A DNA stretch of 64,000 bases from Nitratiruptor tergarcus DSM 16512 (lineage in GTDB: Bacteria > Campylobacterota > Campylobacteria > Campylobacterales > Nitratiruptoraceae). Shown here in pieces: positions 1 through 7,588 of this stretch (position 1 is its first letter; every line of letters starts with the position of its first letter). The translations under genes and the position numbers were made by a program. The stretch is from NCBI RefSeq assembly GCF_027946175.1, contig NZ_AP026671.1, positions 62,001 through 126,000 of the forward strand. Direction: 5' to 3'. Below the pieces are notes generated by a model that did not search any database, was not told the DNA's origin, and worked only from the letters and a program-made list of their open reading frames with translations.

Positions 1-861
1 GGTGAGCATGTTACCCAGCAGGGAAGTTTAGTAGAGGCAAACAGACTTCGGTTTGACTTCTCTCATCCAAAACCATTAAGTGCTGATGAGATCCAAAGAG
101 TGGAAAATTTTGTCAACGAAGTGATTGCCCAGGGGATTGAGGCAAAAGTAGAAGAGATGCCGATTGAAAGGGCTAAAGAAAAAGGAGCTATGGCGCTTTT
201 TGGCGAAAAATATGGTGATGTTGTAAGAGTAGTTGAGTTTGGCGATGTGAGTGTGGAGCTGTGCGGTGGAACCCATGTGAAAAACTCTGCTGAGATTGGC
301 TCATTTTTTATTACAAAAGAGTCCGGTGTGAGTAGCGGTGTACGAAGAATTGAAGCGGTTTGTGGTATGAGTGCTGTAAATCTTGCAAAATCATGGAGAG
401 AAGAGATTAGTCTTGCAAGTGAAGAGGTAAAAAACAAAGATGTTGTAATTGGAATCAAAAAGCTCAAAGAGGAGATTAAAACACTCAAAGAAGAGCTAAA
501 AAATGCAACAAAAGTGAGTGCAAAAGAGCTTAAAGCCCAAGAGATAAATGGAGTCAAAGTTGTTATTGATGAAATTGATGGAGGCGATATCAAAAAAATT
601 ATCGATGATCTAAAAAATGCATATGAAAAAATTGCAGTGATGCTTTTTCAAAAAAAAGAAAATAAAGTCTTAATTGCTGCTGGAGCAAAAGGTGTAGGAC
701 TCAAAGCTGGAGAGTGGGTCAAAGCGGTAGCTCCTATTGTTGGAGGTGGTGGCGGAGGACGTCCAGATTTTGCCCAGGCTGGAGGAAAAGATCCTTCGAA
801 AATAGCAGAAGCAAAAGAAGCAGCGCTTGCGTATGCCAAAGAGCATTTGAAGGAGGCGTAA
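1..861 (+). CDS. alaS: Alanyl-tRNA synthetase, C-terminal part (5' end outside window)
   Basis: This is the last 286 residues of AlaRS, which charges tRNA-Ala; the catalytic core lies upstream of the window. Frame 1 is open from the first base and begins inside the editing domain. The zinc-binding CGGTHV motif (about residues 85-90 here) marks the domain that clears mischarged Ser/Gly-tRNA. A helical stretch follows, and then the glycine-rich C-Ala domain [15 protein letters not shown], typical of the DHHA1 fold. The stop codon overlaps the ATG of the next gene, which suggests translational coupling. Identification is secure; only the 5' truncation by the window edge limits it. Confidence 0.97.
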   Translation, partial: GEHVTQQGSLVEANRLRFDFSHPKPLSADEIQRVENFVNEVIAQGIEAKVEEMPIERAKEKGAMALFGEKYGDVVRVVEFGDVSVELCGGTHVKNSAEIGSFFITKESGVSSGVRRIEAVCGMSAVNLAKSWREEISLASEEVKNKDVVIGIKKLKEEIKTLKEELKNATKVSAKELKAQEINGVKVVIDEIDGGDIKKIIDDLKNAYEKIAVMLFQKKENKVLIAAGAKGVGLKAGEWVKAVAPIVGGGGGGRPDFAQAGGKDPSKIAEAKEAALAYAKEHLKEA

Positions 862-1322
862 TGCTTTTATATACAATTTTTTTCCATGTGCTCAGTGCAA
901 TTATTTGGATAGGTGGCATGATAGCAGTGCGTTTTGCAGTGCATCCAGCTCTTCAAAATATTCAAGATGATGGAATAAGGCTTGCTAGGACTCTTGAGAT
1001 AACAGGAAGACTATTTGCACTTGTTTTACCATTTATTCTTATCTTACTTGGTACTGGACTCTATCTGGCTCATATGTTTGGATTTAGAGGACATACAGAT
1101 TTGAGTATGATAGTGCATGTAAAAGAGGCGATTTGGCTTATTATGGCGCTTAACTATGCTGGTATGCTCTATCTTCGCTTTCGTGCACAAAGCTACTATT
1201 TGGCAAGTAACTATCTGATGGCGAAGAAGTTTTTAAAACCGATTGCTACATATATGCTTCCACTTAATATCTTTTTGGGTTTGGCTGCTATATATTTTGG
1301 CCTTGTTTTACGGGGATTTTGA
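861..1322 (+). CDS. Small four-helix integral membrane protein (CopD/HemJ-like topology)
   Basis: A 153-residue inner-membrane protein with four predicted hydrophobic helices (about residues 3-22, 48-70, 84-106 and 130-150). Histidines sit at or near the ends of helices 1 and 3, as in CopD-, DUF4149- or HemJ-like proteins, where they may bind heme or metal. The start is the ATG that overlaps the alaS stop (TAATG), with an AAGGAGG ribosome site inside the end of alaS; a longer upstream frame would only overlap alaS. The gene sits between alaS and speD in a tight co-directional run. Function is not established. The assignment rests on topology and a WIGGM-type first helix, so the family name is tentative. 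Confidence 0.7.
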   Translation: MLLYTIFFHVLSAIIWIGGMIAVRFAVHPALQNIQDDGIRLARTLEITGRLFALVLPFILILLGTGLYLAHMFGFRGHTDLSMIVHVKEAIWLIMALNYAGMLYLRFRAQSYYLASNYLMAKKFLKPIATYMLPLNIFLGLAAIYFGLVLRGF

Positions 1323-1332
1323 AAGGATTGAA

Positions 1333-1752
1333 ATGAAGTCACTGGGAAAGCATCTTCTTGCTGAATATTATCGATGCGATGAGAATGCGATAAATGATGT
1401 ACAAAAAGTTGAAAATGCGCTTGTAAAAGCTGCAGAGATTGCAGGTGCTACAGTAATTGGAAAGTCTTTTCATAGGTTTGAGCCATATGGTGTAAGTGGG
1501 GTAGTGGTTATTAGTGAATCGCATCTTACGATCCATACCTGGCCAGAGTATGGCTTTGCTGCAGTGGATGTCTTTACTTGCGGCGATCATGTAGATCCTA
1601 TGAAAGCGCATGAATACCTCAAAGAGGTTTTTGGTACACAAAACGCTACAGTTGAGACAATTTTACGAGGAGTGCTCAATATTCCAGATCTTCGCCATAA
1701 GCCTGGTGGCAGTTGCATCAAAGGTGAGTGTGGAGATAAAAAAATAGGATGA
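1333..1752 (+). CDS. speD: S-adenosylmethionine decarboxylase proenzyme, prokaryotic class
   Basis: This 139-residue enzyme decarboxylates SAM to supply aminopropyl groups for spermidine synthesis. It is made as a proenzyme that cleaves itself before a serine to form a pyruvoyl cofactor. The signature [11 protein letters not shown] places the cleavage serine at residue 63, with the processing histidine at 68 and the catalytic cysteine at 83. These are the same positions as in the Thermotoga-type enzymes. I chose the ATG at 1333, preceded by GAAAGG, over an upstream in-frame start that would run into the preceding membrane-protein gene. Its 3' end overlaps maf by four bases. The other spermidine genes are not in the window. 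Confidence 0.95.
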   Translation: MKSLGKHLLAEYYRCDENAINDVQKVENALVKAAEIAGATVIGKSFHRFEPYGVSGVVVISESHLTIHTWPEYGFAAVDVFTCGDHVDPMKAHEYLKEVFGTQNATVETILRGVLNIPDLRHKPGGSCIKGECGDKKIG

Positions 1753-2306
1753 TACGCCTTGCAAGTGGAAGTGAGACGCGAGCAAAGTTATTAAGAGATG
1801 CTGGTATTGAATTTATTCAAAGCCCTATAGAGTTTGATGAAGATTCTCTCTTAAAGCAATACAGTGATCCCAAAGAGTTTGTCTGTGCAGTTGCCCGTGG
1901 TAAATTGCAAAAAGCTATAGAGAAATATGGATTAGAGATCCCTATCGTTGTTGCAGATACTGTGGTAACAGCGAATAATGAGATTTTGCGAAAAGCCAAA
2001 AATGAAGCAGAAGCTAGGGAGATTTTGCAAAAGCAGAGTGGAAATAGGGTTGATATTATTACCTGTATGATCTATAAAGACAAAGGAAAAGAGGTAGAAG
2101 ATCTTGATACTACAAGTTATCTTTTTGCCCCTTTTGATGAAGAAGATCTTAAAAACTATCTGGGAAGCGGTGAGTGGAGAGGTAAAGCGGGTGCTTGTAT
2201 GGTAGAGGGCTTTTGCAAAAAGTATATTAAAAGTGTAAAAGGACGTGAGTCTACAGCAATGGGATTACAGGTAGAGAGGTTAGCTGAAATTGCAAAAGAT
2301 ATTTGA
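1749..2306 (+). CDS. maf: Maf-like nucleoside triphosphate pyrophosphatase
   Basis: A 185-residue Maf/HAM1-fold protein. The family hydrolyses dTTP, UTP or modified nucleotides to monophosphates and was first linked to septum formation. The N-terminal [12 protein letters not shown] matches the family S-x-S-x-R nucleotide-binding motif. VADTVV holds the catalytic acidic residue, and GREST lies near the C-terminus. The length is normal for the family. The ATG overlaps the speD stop and its end overlaps the next gene by 17 bases, so the run is very compact. Which subfamily (dTTP/UTP or m7GTP) it belongs to cannot be decided by eye. Confidence 0.93.
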   Translation: MIRLASGSETRAKLLRDAGIEFIQSPIEFDEDSLLKQYSDPKEFVCAVARGKLQKAIEKYGLEIPIVVADTVVTANNEILRKAKNEAEAREILQKQSGNRVDIITCMIYKDKGKEVEDLDTTSYLFAPFDEEDLKNYLGSGEWRGKAGACMVEGFCKKYIKSVKGRESTAMGLQVERLAEIAKDI

Positions 2307-2802
2307 GGGAAATAGGGGAGAGATTTTTCTCATAGACTATTTTGGAAAAAAAGCAGTTCTCAAAAAGCATCGATTTGGTAAGCCAAATACTATTAAGCAC
2401 GAAGCTTTTATATTGCAAAAGCTCCAATACCTTTCAGTTGTACCAAGGCTTTATGAAGCGGGTGAAGAGTATGTGATTATGGAGTATATTGATGGAATCT
2501 CTTTAAAAGAGGCTTTAAAAAAGGATAAAAAAGCAGCTCTCAAAGAGGCTCTTTATGCAAGTTATCTTTTGGATTTGGCGCATGTTAACCATAGAGAGCT
2601 TGGAAGATACTACCATTTTATTTTTACTCTCAATGGTGTAAAAATTATCGATTTTGAGCGATCACAAGTTACAAACAAGCCCCGTAATGTGTTGCAATTT
2701 ATTGGATTTTATCTCCCTGCTCTTAAAACTTTTGCTAAATTCTACCAAAAGAATAAAAAAGCTGGTTTGCAAAAACTTTTTGAGGCAATCGATGTATTAT
2801 GA
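2290..2802 (+). CDS. Small protein-kinase-like protein
   Basis: A 170-residue protein with a reduced kinase-like (RIO/Bud32/LPS-kinase-type) fold. A VLKK segment near residue 24 could supply the ATP-binding lysine. The stretch EYIDGISLKEAL resembles the kinase hinge, NHREL resembles a catalytic loop, and IIDFERS matches the metal-binding DFG/DFE region. It is far shorter than Ser/Thr kinases and lacks a glycine-rich loop of the usual form. The start is TTG at 2290, inside the end of maf, and the 3' end overlaps bioF by 11 bases. The substrate is unknown. A role in phosphorylating a sugar, lipid or tRNA-linked target is equally possible. Confidence 0.65.
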   Translation: MQKIFEGNRGEIFLIDYFGKKAVLKKHRFGKPNTIKHEAFILQKLQYLSVVPRLYEAGEEYVIMEYIDGISLKEALKKDKKAALKEALYASYLLDLAHVNHRELGRYYHFIFTLNGVKIIDFERSQVTNKPRNVLQFIGFYLPALKTFAKFYQKNKKAGLQKLFEAIDVL

Positions 2803-3862
2803 TAAAGAACTAAGAGCTTTGCGCCGCAGTGGACGCTTTCGTCAAAGACGAATCTTTTCTACTGAACTCAAAGATTTTGCTTCTAATGATTACTTGGGAC
2901 TAGCCCATAAAAAAGAGCTCTTAGATGCTGCGTATAGAAGTGTAAGAGAATATCCAGTAAATAGTGCTAAAGCTTCGCAGCTTATTAACGGCTATACTCC
3001 TTTGCATAAAGAGTTTGAAGATCTTTTGTGCAAGCTCAATGGTTTTGAAGCAGGTATCGTTGTTGGGAGTGGTTTTTTGGCAAATGGTGCTCTCATTGAG
3101 GCGTTGGTGCGCAAAGGGGACAGTCTCATAATGGATGAGGAGTTTCATGCTAGTGGAGTACTCGCTGCAAGACTTGTAGAAAATGTAGCTTTTTTTCGCC
3201 ATAATGATCCCAAAGATCTTGCAAAAAAACTCCAAAGTAGTGCAAAGCGTACAATTGTAGCAGTAGAGGGGATCTACTCTATGAGTGGCGATCTGCTCAA
3301 TAAAGAGATATTTGATGTGGTAGGAGATGCACTTCTTATTGTAGATGAGGCGCATAGTGTAGGTGTAGTGGGGGAGCAATTGCAAGGGGTTTTTGATCTT
3401 TTTAATATAACTCCTCGTCCAAACCATATAAAAATGGGGACACTTGGTAAAGCCCTTGGAAGCTATGGAGCCTATATCTTAGCGAGCAGAGAGATTATAA
3501 GTTTTTTAGAAAATAGGGCTAAAAGTATTATCTATACAACGGCTCTTTCTCTTATGGATATAGCGCTTGCGCATGAAGGGATGCAAGAGATACAGAGAAA
3601 TTTAACATTTTATAAAGAGCAAATTCAAAAAAGACAAGAGGTTATAAAAAGTTTTGGGTATGAAGCAGACTCTCTTATTATCGATATTCCTTGCAAAGAT
3701 GTGCTGCAAAAGCAAGAAGAGCTTTTAGAGCAGGGTTACATAGTAGGAGCAATTAGGCCACCAACGGTAAAGCAGCCACTTTTGCGTATCATTGCTCGGC
3801 TTGGCGAAAGTATAGAAGATCTGCAAAGAGTTTTGGAGTTATCCCGTGATGTTTGTCTGTAA
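2792..3862 (+). CDS. bioF: 8-amino-7-oxononanoate synthase
   Basis: This 356-residue PLP enzyme of the alpha-oxoamine synthase family condenses pimeloyl-ACP or pimeloyl-CoA with alanine in biotin synthesis. The PLP lysine is K220 in TLGKALGSYG, and DEAHSVGVVG (about 185-194) holds the aspartate and histidine that contact the cofactor. FASNDYLGL near residue 29 is the family N-terminal signature. The ATG at 2792 lies just inside the end of the kinase-like gene; a longer frame upstream has no family similarity. KBL (glycine C-acetyltransferase) is a close relative and cannot be wholly excluded. No other bio genes are in the window. Confidence 0.88.
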   Translation: MYYDKELRALRRSGRFRQRRIFSTELKDFASNDYLGLAHKKELLDAAYRSVREYPVNSAKASQLINGYTPLHKEFEDLLCKLNGFEAGIVVGSGFLANGALIEALVRKGDSLIMDEEFHASGVLAARLVENVAFFRHNDPKDLAKKLQSSAKRTIVAVEGIYSMSGDLLNKEIFDVVGDALLIVDEAHSVGVVGEQLQGVFDLFNITPRPNHIKMGTLGKALGSYGAYILASREIISFLENRAKSIIYTTALSLMDIALAHEGMQEIQRNLTFYKEQIQKRQEVIKSFGYEADSLIIDIPCKDVLQKQEELLEQGYIVGAIRPPTVKQPLLRIIARLGESIEDLQRVLELSRDVCL

Positions 3863-4547
3863 GAGGTTGCAAATTTTTGATACAAAAAAGCATAAAACGC
3901 TCGTAGATATCTCTTTTTCTCTACAAAGCTCTTTAGCACTTGTTGGACAGAGTGGAAGCGGTAAAAGTCTCACACTCAAAGCCCTTTTGGGACTGCTCCC
4001 TTCAAATTTAAAGTACTCTCTTGATTATACCTGGGAGTACACACTGCAAAGAGGAGAGACTGTCTCACTAGTACCACAAAACCCTTTTACATCTCTTAGC
4101 CCTCTTACAAAAATTAAAAATCAGTTTTTTGTACCAGTTGATGATGCTGCAAAGCTGCTGCAACTTGTAGGGCTTGATGAAATTTTTTTAGATCGCTATC
4201 CGCCACAGCTTAGCGGAGGGCAGTTGCAAAGGGTAGTCATTGCGATGGCGCTTGCAAAAAAGCCAAAACTTTTGCTTCTTGATGAACCAACCACAGCACT
4301 AGACCCCCATCTCAAAGAGAGTGTACTCAATCTTTTTTTACAGTTGCAAAAGGAGCTAGGTTTTTTAATTTTGTTTGTTACCCATGAAATTGCGAGTGCA
4401 GTGAAACTCTGTAGTGAGATGGCGGTTATCAAAGATGGTAAAATTGTGGAGAGCGGTTTAACACAAGAGATTTTGACACAACCAAAAAGTGAGTATACGA
4501 AGATTTTGATTGCTTCAGATTTTTCCCAAAGAGAGTTTCGTCAATGA
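3849..4547 (+). CDS. ABC transporter ATP-binding protein, oligopeptide/nickel type
   Basis: A 232-residue ATPase subunit of the DppD/OppD/NikD group. Walker A is GQSGSGKS (33-40), the Q-loop lies in SLVPQNPF, the signature is LSGGQLQR (121-128), Walker B is LLLLDEP (141-147), and the switch histidine is in THE (H179). It is shorter than typical OppD (about 320 residues) and lacks the C-terminal oligopeptide-binding extension. ATG at 3849 follows a GTG one codon earlier, and both overlap the bioF stop. No permease or binding-protein gene is adjacent. An OppB-type permease sits alone near 34.4 kb, so the transporter may be encoded at scattered sites. Confidence 0.85.
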   Translation: MFVCKRLQIFDTKKHKTLVDISFSLQSSLALVGQSGSGKSLTLKALLGLLPSNLKYSLDYTWEYTLQRGETVSLVPQNPFTSLSPLTKIKNQFFVPVDDAAKLLQLVGLDEIFLDRYPPQLSGGQLQRVVIAMALAKKPKLLLLDEPTTALDPHLKESVLNLFLQLQKELGFLILFVTHEIASAVKLCSEMAVIKDGKIVESGLTQEILTQPKSEYTKILIASDFSQREFRQ

Positions 4548-6496
4548 AGATTGTAAAAGCATTTTTTGGCCTTTTATTTGTTATTTTTATAGGTGTAATA
4601 ATCTATGCAGTTTTTTATTTAGGAGGGCTTTATAATGAAGCTATTCCAAAAGCAAAGCAGATTATTGAGTATCAACCAAAACTTACAACGAAGATTTATG
4701 ATCGCAATGGAGAACTCATAGCAAATATTTTTGATGGGCAAAACAGGGAGTATGTTACATATGAAGATATTCCAGCACGAGCGATTGAAGCGCTTTTAGC
4801 GATAGAAGATACAAAATTTTTTGAGCATCACGGTATCAATCCCGATGCAATAGTACGTGCTATTATAAAAGATATTAAAGCAAGGAAATTTGTAGAGGGC
4901 GCAAGCACTATAACACAACAGCTTGTGAAAACTATGGTGCTCTCCCGAGAAAAAAAGATAAAGCGTAAACTTACTGAAATGCTTATTGCCATCTATATTG
5001 AGACAAAGCTTACAAAAGAGGAGATTTTAGAGCGCTATTTCAATCAAGTCTATTTTGGTCATGGATACTATGGTATCAAGACTGCAGCTTTAGGATATTT
5101 TCATAAAACGTTACAAAATCTCTCTCTCAAAGAGATAGCAATGCTCGTGGGACTGCCCCGTGCACCAAGCTACTACGATCCTACAAAAAACTATGAAGAG
5201 TCTATTAGGCGGGCAGACAGGGTTATTAATCGTATGTACGAGCTTGGTTGGATAGATAAGAGGATGTTTACGCAAGCAATAGCAGAGCAGCCAAAAGTTT
5301 ATGATGATACACTCTCACAAAATAGAGCTCCTTATGTTGTAGATGAGATTCTGCGCCGTTTTGGTAAAAAAATGCCAAATTTTCGTAGTGGTGGGTATAA
5401 AATCTTTACAACAATTGATCTTTCAATGCAGCAGATTGCCAAAGAAGAACTAAAAAAGGGATATGAAAATATTCTTGCTCGTGGCAAGGACTATAACTAC
5501 TCCAAACTTAATGGTGCAATGGTGGTTTTGCGTCCAAGAAGCGGTGAAGTTTTAGCACTTGTAGGGGGAGTTGATTATGCTACAAGCCCTTTTAATCGCG
5601 CAACACAAGCTAAGCGGCAGCCCGGAAGTGCATTTAAGCCATTTATCTATCAAATAGCGCTCAATCTTGGTTATTCACAGGTAGATAAAATTCCAGATGT
5701 AGCACGAACCTATGAGTTTAAAGAGGGGAATGAGACAAAAATTTGGCAGCCAAAAAATTATGAAAAGAATTTTGAAGGGACAATTACACTCAAAGATGCC
5801 CTCATACATTCTCGCAACCTTGCAACAATAAATTTAGTAGAAGATATTGGACTTGGACGAATGTATAAAGAGCTGCAAAAGTTTGGTTTTCAAAACCTCC
5901 CTCGAGATCTCTCCCTCTCCTTAGGAAGTATTGTTCTCTCACCTTTAGAGCTTGCTAAATTTTACTCTATGTTTCCTAATTATGGAGTGCAGATAGAACC
6001 ACGTCTTGTCTATTCAATTACTGATGCAAAGGGCGAGAGCATCTATCAATCGACACTTATGAAAAAAGAGTTAGTCTCCCCTCAGCAGACCTTTTTGATG
6101 ATAGATATATTACGTGATGTGGTCAATCGTGGAACCGGAAGGCGGGCGAAAGTGCCAGGCATAGAAGTTGCAGGTAAAACCGGGACAACCAATAGATATA
6201 TAGATGCTTGGTTTTGTGGTTTTACTCCAGATATCGAAGTAATAACATGGTTTGGTCAAGATGATAACACTCCTTTGAAAAAGAGAGAGTCTGGTGGTCG
6301 TGCTTCTGCACCTGTTGTGGGAGCTTTTATTGAGAGGATCTATCAACTACATCCAGAGCTTAAAAAGAGATTTGATATTCCACAGGGCGTAAAAAAGATG
6401 CGATATAATGGTAAAATAATCTACTATACTGACATTTCTAGACCTTCCCATGAAGATGTAGAAGTAGAGGAGCAAAAAGAGGAGTTGCTCTTTTAA
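4544..6496 (+). CDS. mrcA: Penicillin-binding protein 1A family, bifunctional transglycosylase/transpeptidase
   Basis: A 650-residue class A PBP that polymerises lipid II and cross-links peptidoglycan in the periplasm. Residues 5-27 form the single membrane anchor. The GT51 domain has the catalytic glutamate in EDTKFFEHHG (E88) and the STITQQL motif (121-127). The transpeptidase domain has S362 and K365 in PGSAFKP, SRN at 423-425 and KTG at 545-547, so both activities look intact. The C-terminus is acidic (runs of Glu after residue 635). The ATG overlaps the preceding ABC gene by four bases. It is the last gene of this co-directional run before an accessory-like insert. Confidence 0.95.
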   Translation: MKIVKAFFGLLFVIFIGVIIYAVFYLGGLYNEAIPKAKQIIEYQPKLTTKIYDRNGELIANIFDGQNREYVTYEDIPARAIEALLAIEDTKFFEHHGINPDAIVRAIIKDIKARKFVEGASTITQQLVKTMVLSREKKIKRKLTEMLIAIYIETKLTKEEILERYFNQVYFGHGYYGIKTAALGYFHKTLQNLSLKEIAMLVGLPRAPSYYDPTKNYEESIRRADRVINRMYELGWIDKRMFTQAIAEQPKVYDDTLSQNRAPYVVDEILRRFGKKMPNFRSGGYKIFTTIDLSMQQIAKEELKKGYENILARGKDYNYSKLNGAMVVLRPRSGEVLALVGGVDYATSPFNRATQAKRQPGSAFKPFIYQIALNLGYSQVDKIPDVARTYEFKEGNETKIWQPKNYEKNFEGTITLKDALIHSRNLATINLVEDIGLGRMYKELQKFGFQNLPRDLSLSLGSIVLSPLELAKFYSMFPNYGVQIEPRLVYSITDAKGESIYQSTLMKKELVSPQQTFLMIDILRDVVNRGTGRRAKVPGIEVAGKTGTTNRYIDAWFCGFTPDIEVITWFGQDDNTPLKKRESGGRASAPVVGAFIERIYQLHPELKKRFDIPQGVKKMRYNGKIIYYTDISRPSHEDVEVEEQKEELLF

Positions 6497-6529
6497 GTAG
6501 CATATTATAAAACAGAAGATATACTTTAT

Positions 6530-6547
6530 ATAGGTAAGCTTTTGCAA
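6530..6547 (+). repeat. Left arm of an 18-bp perfect inverted repeat
   Basis: The sequence ATAGGTAAGCTTTTGCAA occurs here, 34 bases after the PBP stop. Its exact reverse complement occurs at 7522-7539, just after the next gene. The two arms enclose the gene for a secreted protein almost exactly. No recombinase or transposase is nearby. Confidence 0.85.
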
Positions 6548-6610
6548 AGTTGAAGATTGTAAGAAATTCCTCTTATTCTCTTCTGGCCCCGTTACTTTAA
6601 AAGGCTTTGT

Positions 6611-7513
6611 ATGCATAAATTCTTATTAATCCCCGCTCTTTTGTTGAGTATCTCATTTGCAGATGTACGCACATTTTTATTCTCTAAATCCTTTGCGAAG
6701 TCTGGTACCTTCACGCCATACGATTTTGCAGGAGTTTCAAACGCATTTGATTGGGTCTTTGTGCTCAATGATGGTAAAGTCTTTCAGCTCCAAGGTAATG
6801 CACCAAGTGTAAATAACGTTTTTGGTTGGAAATCTGTGGATGTAGATCCGCATATTGGTTCCAATGCTTGGAACATGATCTATATCGGTGATTTCGATAA
6901 GGATGGTCAGACAAAATTTGATTGGGTTTTGTATGCCAATCAAGATAAAACCACACAGATCTACAAGCTTGATGGTGTGAGTGCACAAGGAACTTTTGTC
7001 TATAAGAAAATAGATGGCATTCGAGCCATTATCGAAGGTATCAATGTTACATTTGAAGATATGAATGCTCAAAGTAGCTCTAGCAGTTCAAGCATAGACA
7101 CCTTGGGTGATAAAGAGATGCTTGAAGTAAAAGATTCTCAAGATCTTCGAGGCTATATCTTTCAGACTAATGAATCAGTTTTGCATGCAGGTTCGATGAC
7201 GATTAAACAGCAAATCACTCTCAAAATCGATTGCTCTGGACATTTTGACTATACACAGATTACTAAAAATAGTGGATATGAAAACAGAGTCCATGCTACG
7301 GGAGATAGTGTGAGTATCGACTGGAATAGTATCCATCTTGATGGAAAGAATGATGAAGGTCAGATGTTTAATGAAAACATTTTTGATATCAAAAACGACT
7401 ATCTCGTTGCGGGAAAATCTTGTGTGAGCGATTTTGGATCTGGCAAAGAGGGTGAAAACTGCCCTAACCATATCTATTTGCAAAAGATTACCCGCTATCA
7501 AGTGTGCCAATAG
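6611..7513 (+). CDS. Secreted repeat protein with Ca-binding-like loops, unknown function
   Basis: A 300-residue exported protein with a Sec signal peptide cleaved near residue 17 (ISFA / DVR). The mature N-terminal half carries two degenerate repeats of about 40 residues (roughly 37-75 and 93-134). Each has a DF...DW core and ends in an F-x-W/F-x-Y element; the second contains the Asp-rich loop DFDKDG, reminiscent of EF-hand or VCBS/FG-GAP calcium loops. A run of seven serines (about 155-161) links to a C-terminal domain with four cysteines (208, 271, 284, 299) that could form two disulfides. A related protein starts at 63672. I do not recognise a named family. The gene is bracketed by 18-bp inverted repeats. 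Confidence 0.75.
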   Translation: MHKFLLIPALLLSISFADVRTFLFSKSFAKSGTFTPYDFAGVSNAFDWVFVLNDGKVFQLQGNAPSVNNVFGWKSVDVDPHIGSNAWNMIYIGDFDKDGQTKFDWVLYANQDKTTQIYKLDGVSAQGTFVYKKIDGIRAIIEGINVTFEDMNAQSSSSSSSIDTLGDKEMLEVKDSQDLRGYIFQTNESVLHAGSMTIKQQITLKIDCSGHFDYTQITKNSGYENRVHATGDSVSIDWNSIHLDGKNDEGQMFNENIFDIKNDYLVAGKSCVSDFGSGKEGENCPNHIYLQKITRYQVCQ

Positions 7514-7540
7514 GTGAAGTATTGCAAAAGCTTACCTATT
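7509..7540 (+). terminator. Possible terminator hairpin containing the right inverted-repeat arm
   Basis: AATAGGTGAAG just at the stop codon can pair with CTTACCTATT at 7531-7540, with one bulged G and a loop of 11 bases. The right arm of the long inverted repeat (7522-7539) lies inside this hairpin. There is no strong T-run after it, so termination is only possible, not shown. Confidence 0.4.
7522..7539 (+). repeat. Right arm of the 18-bp perfect inverted repeat
   Basis: TTGCAAAAGCTTACCTAT is the exact reverse complement of 6530-6547. It begins nine bases after the stop of the secreted-protein gene, so the inverted pair frames the single gene with a spacing of 974 bases between arms. Confidence 0.85.
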
Positions 7541-7588
7541 AAACTTTCTGTTATATTGATTGTAAAAAAGTAAAATTATATGTTTATG

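Noticed and set aside
648-839. Proline-rich open frame antisense to alaS
   Set aside because: It is the reverse of the glycine-rich C-Ala domain of alaS and has no ribosome site or independent signal.
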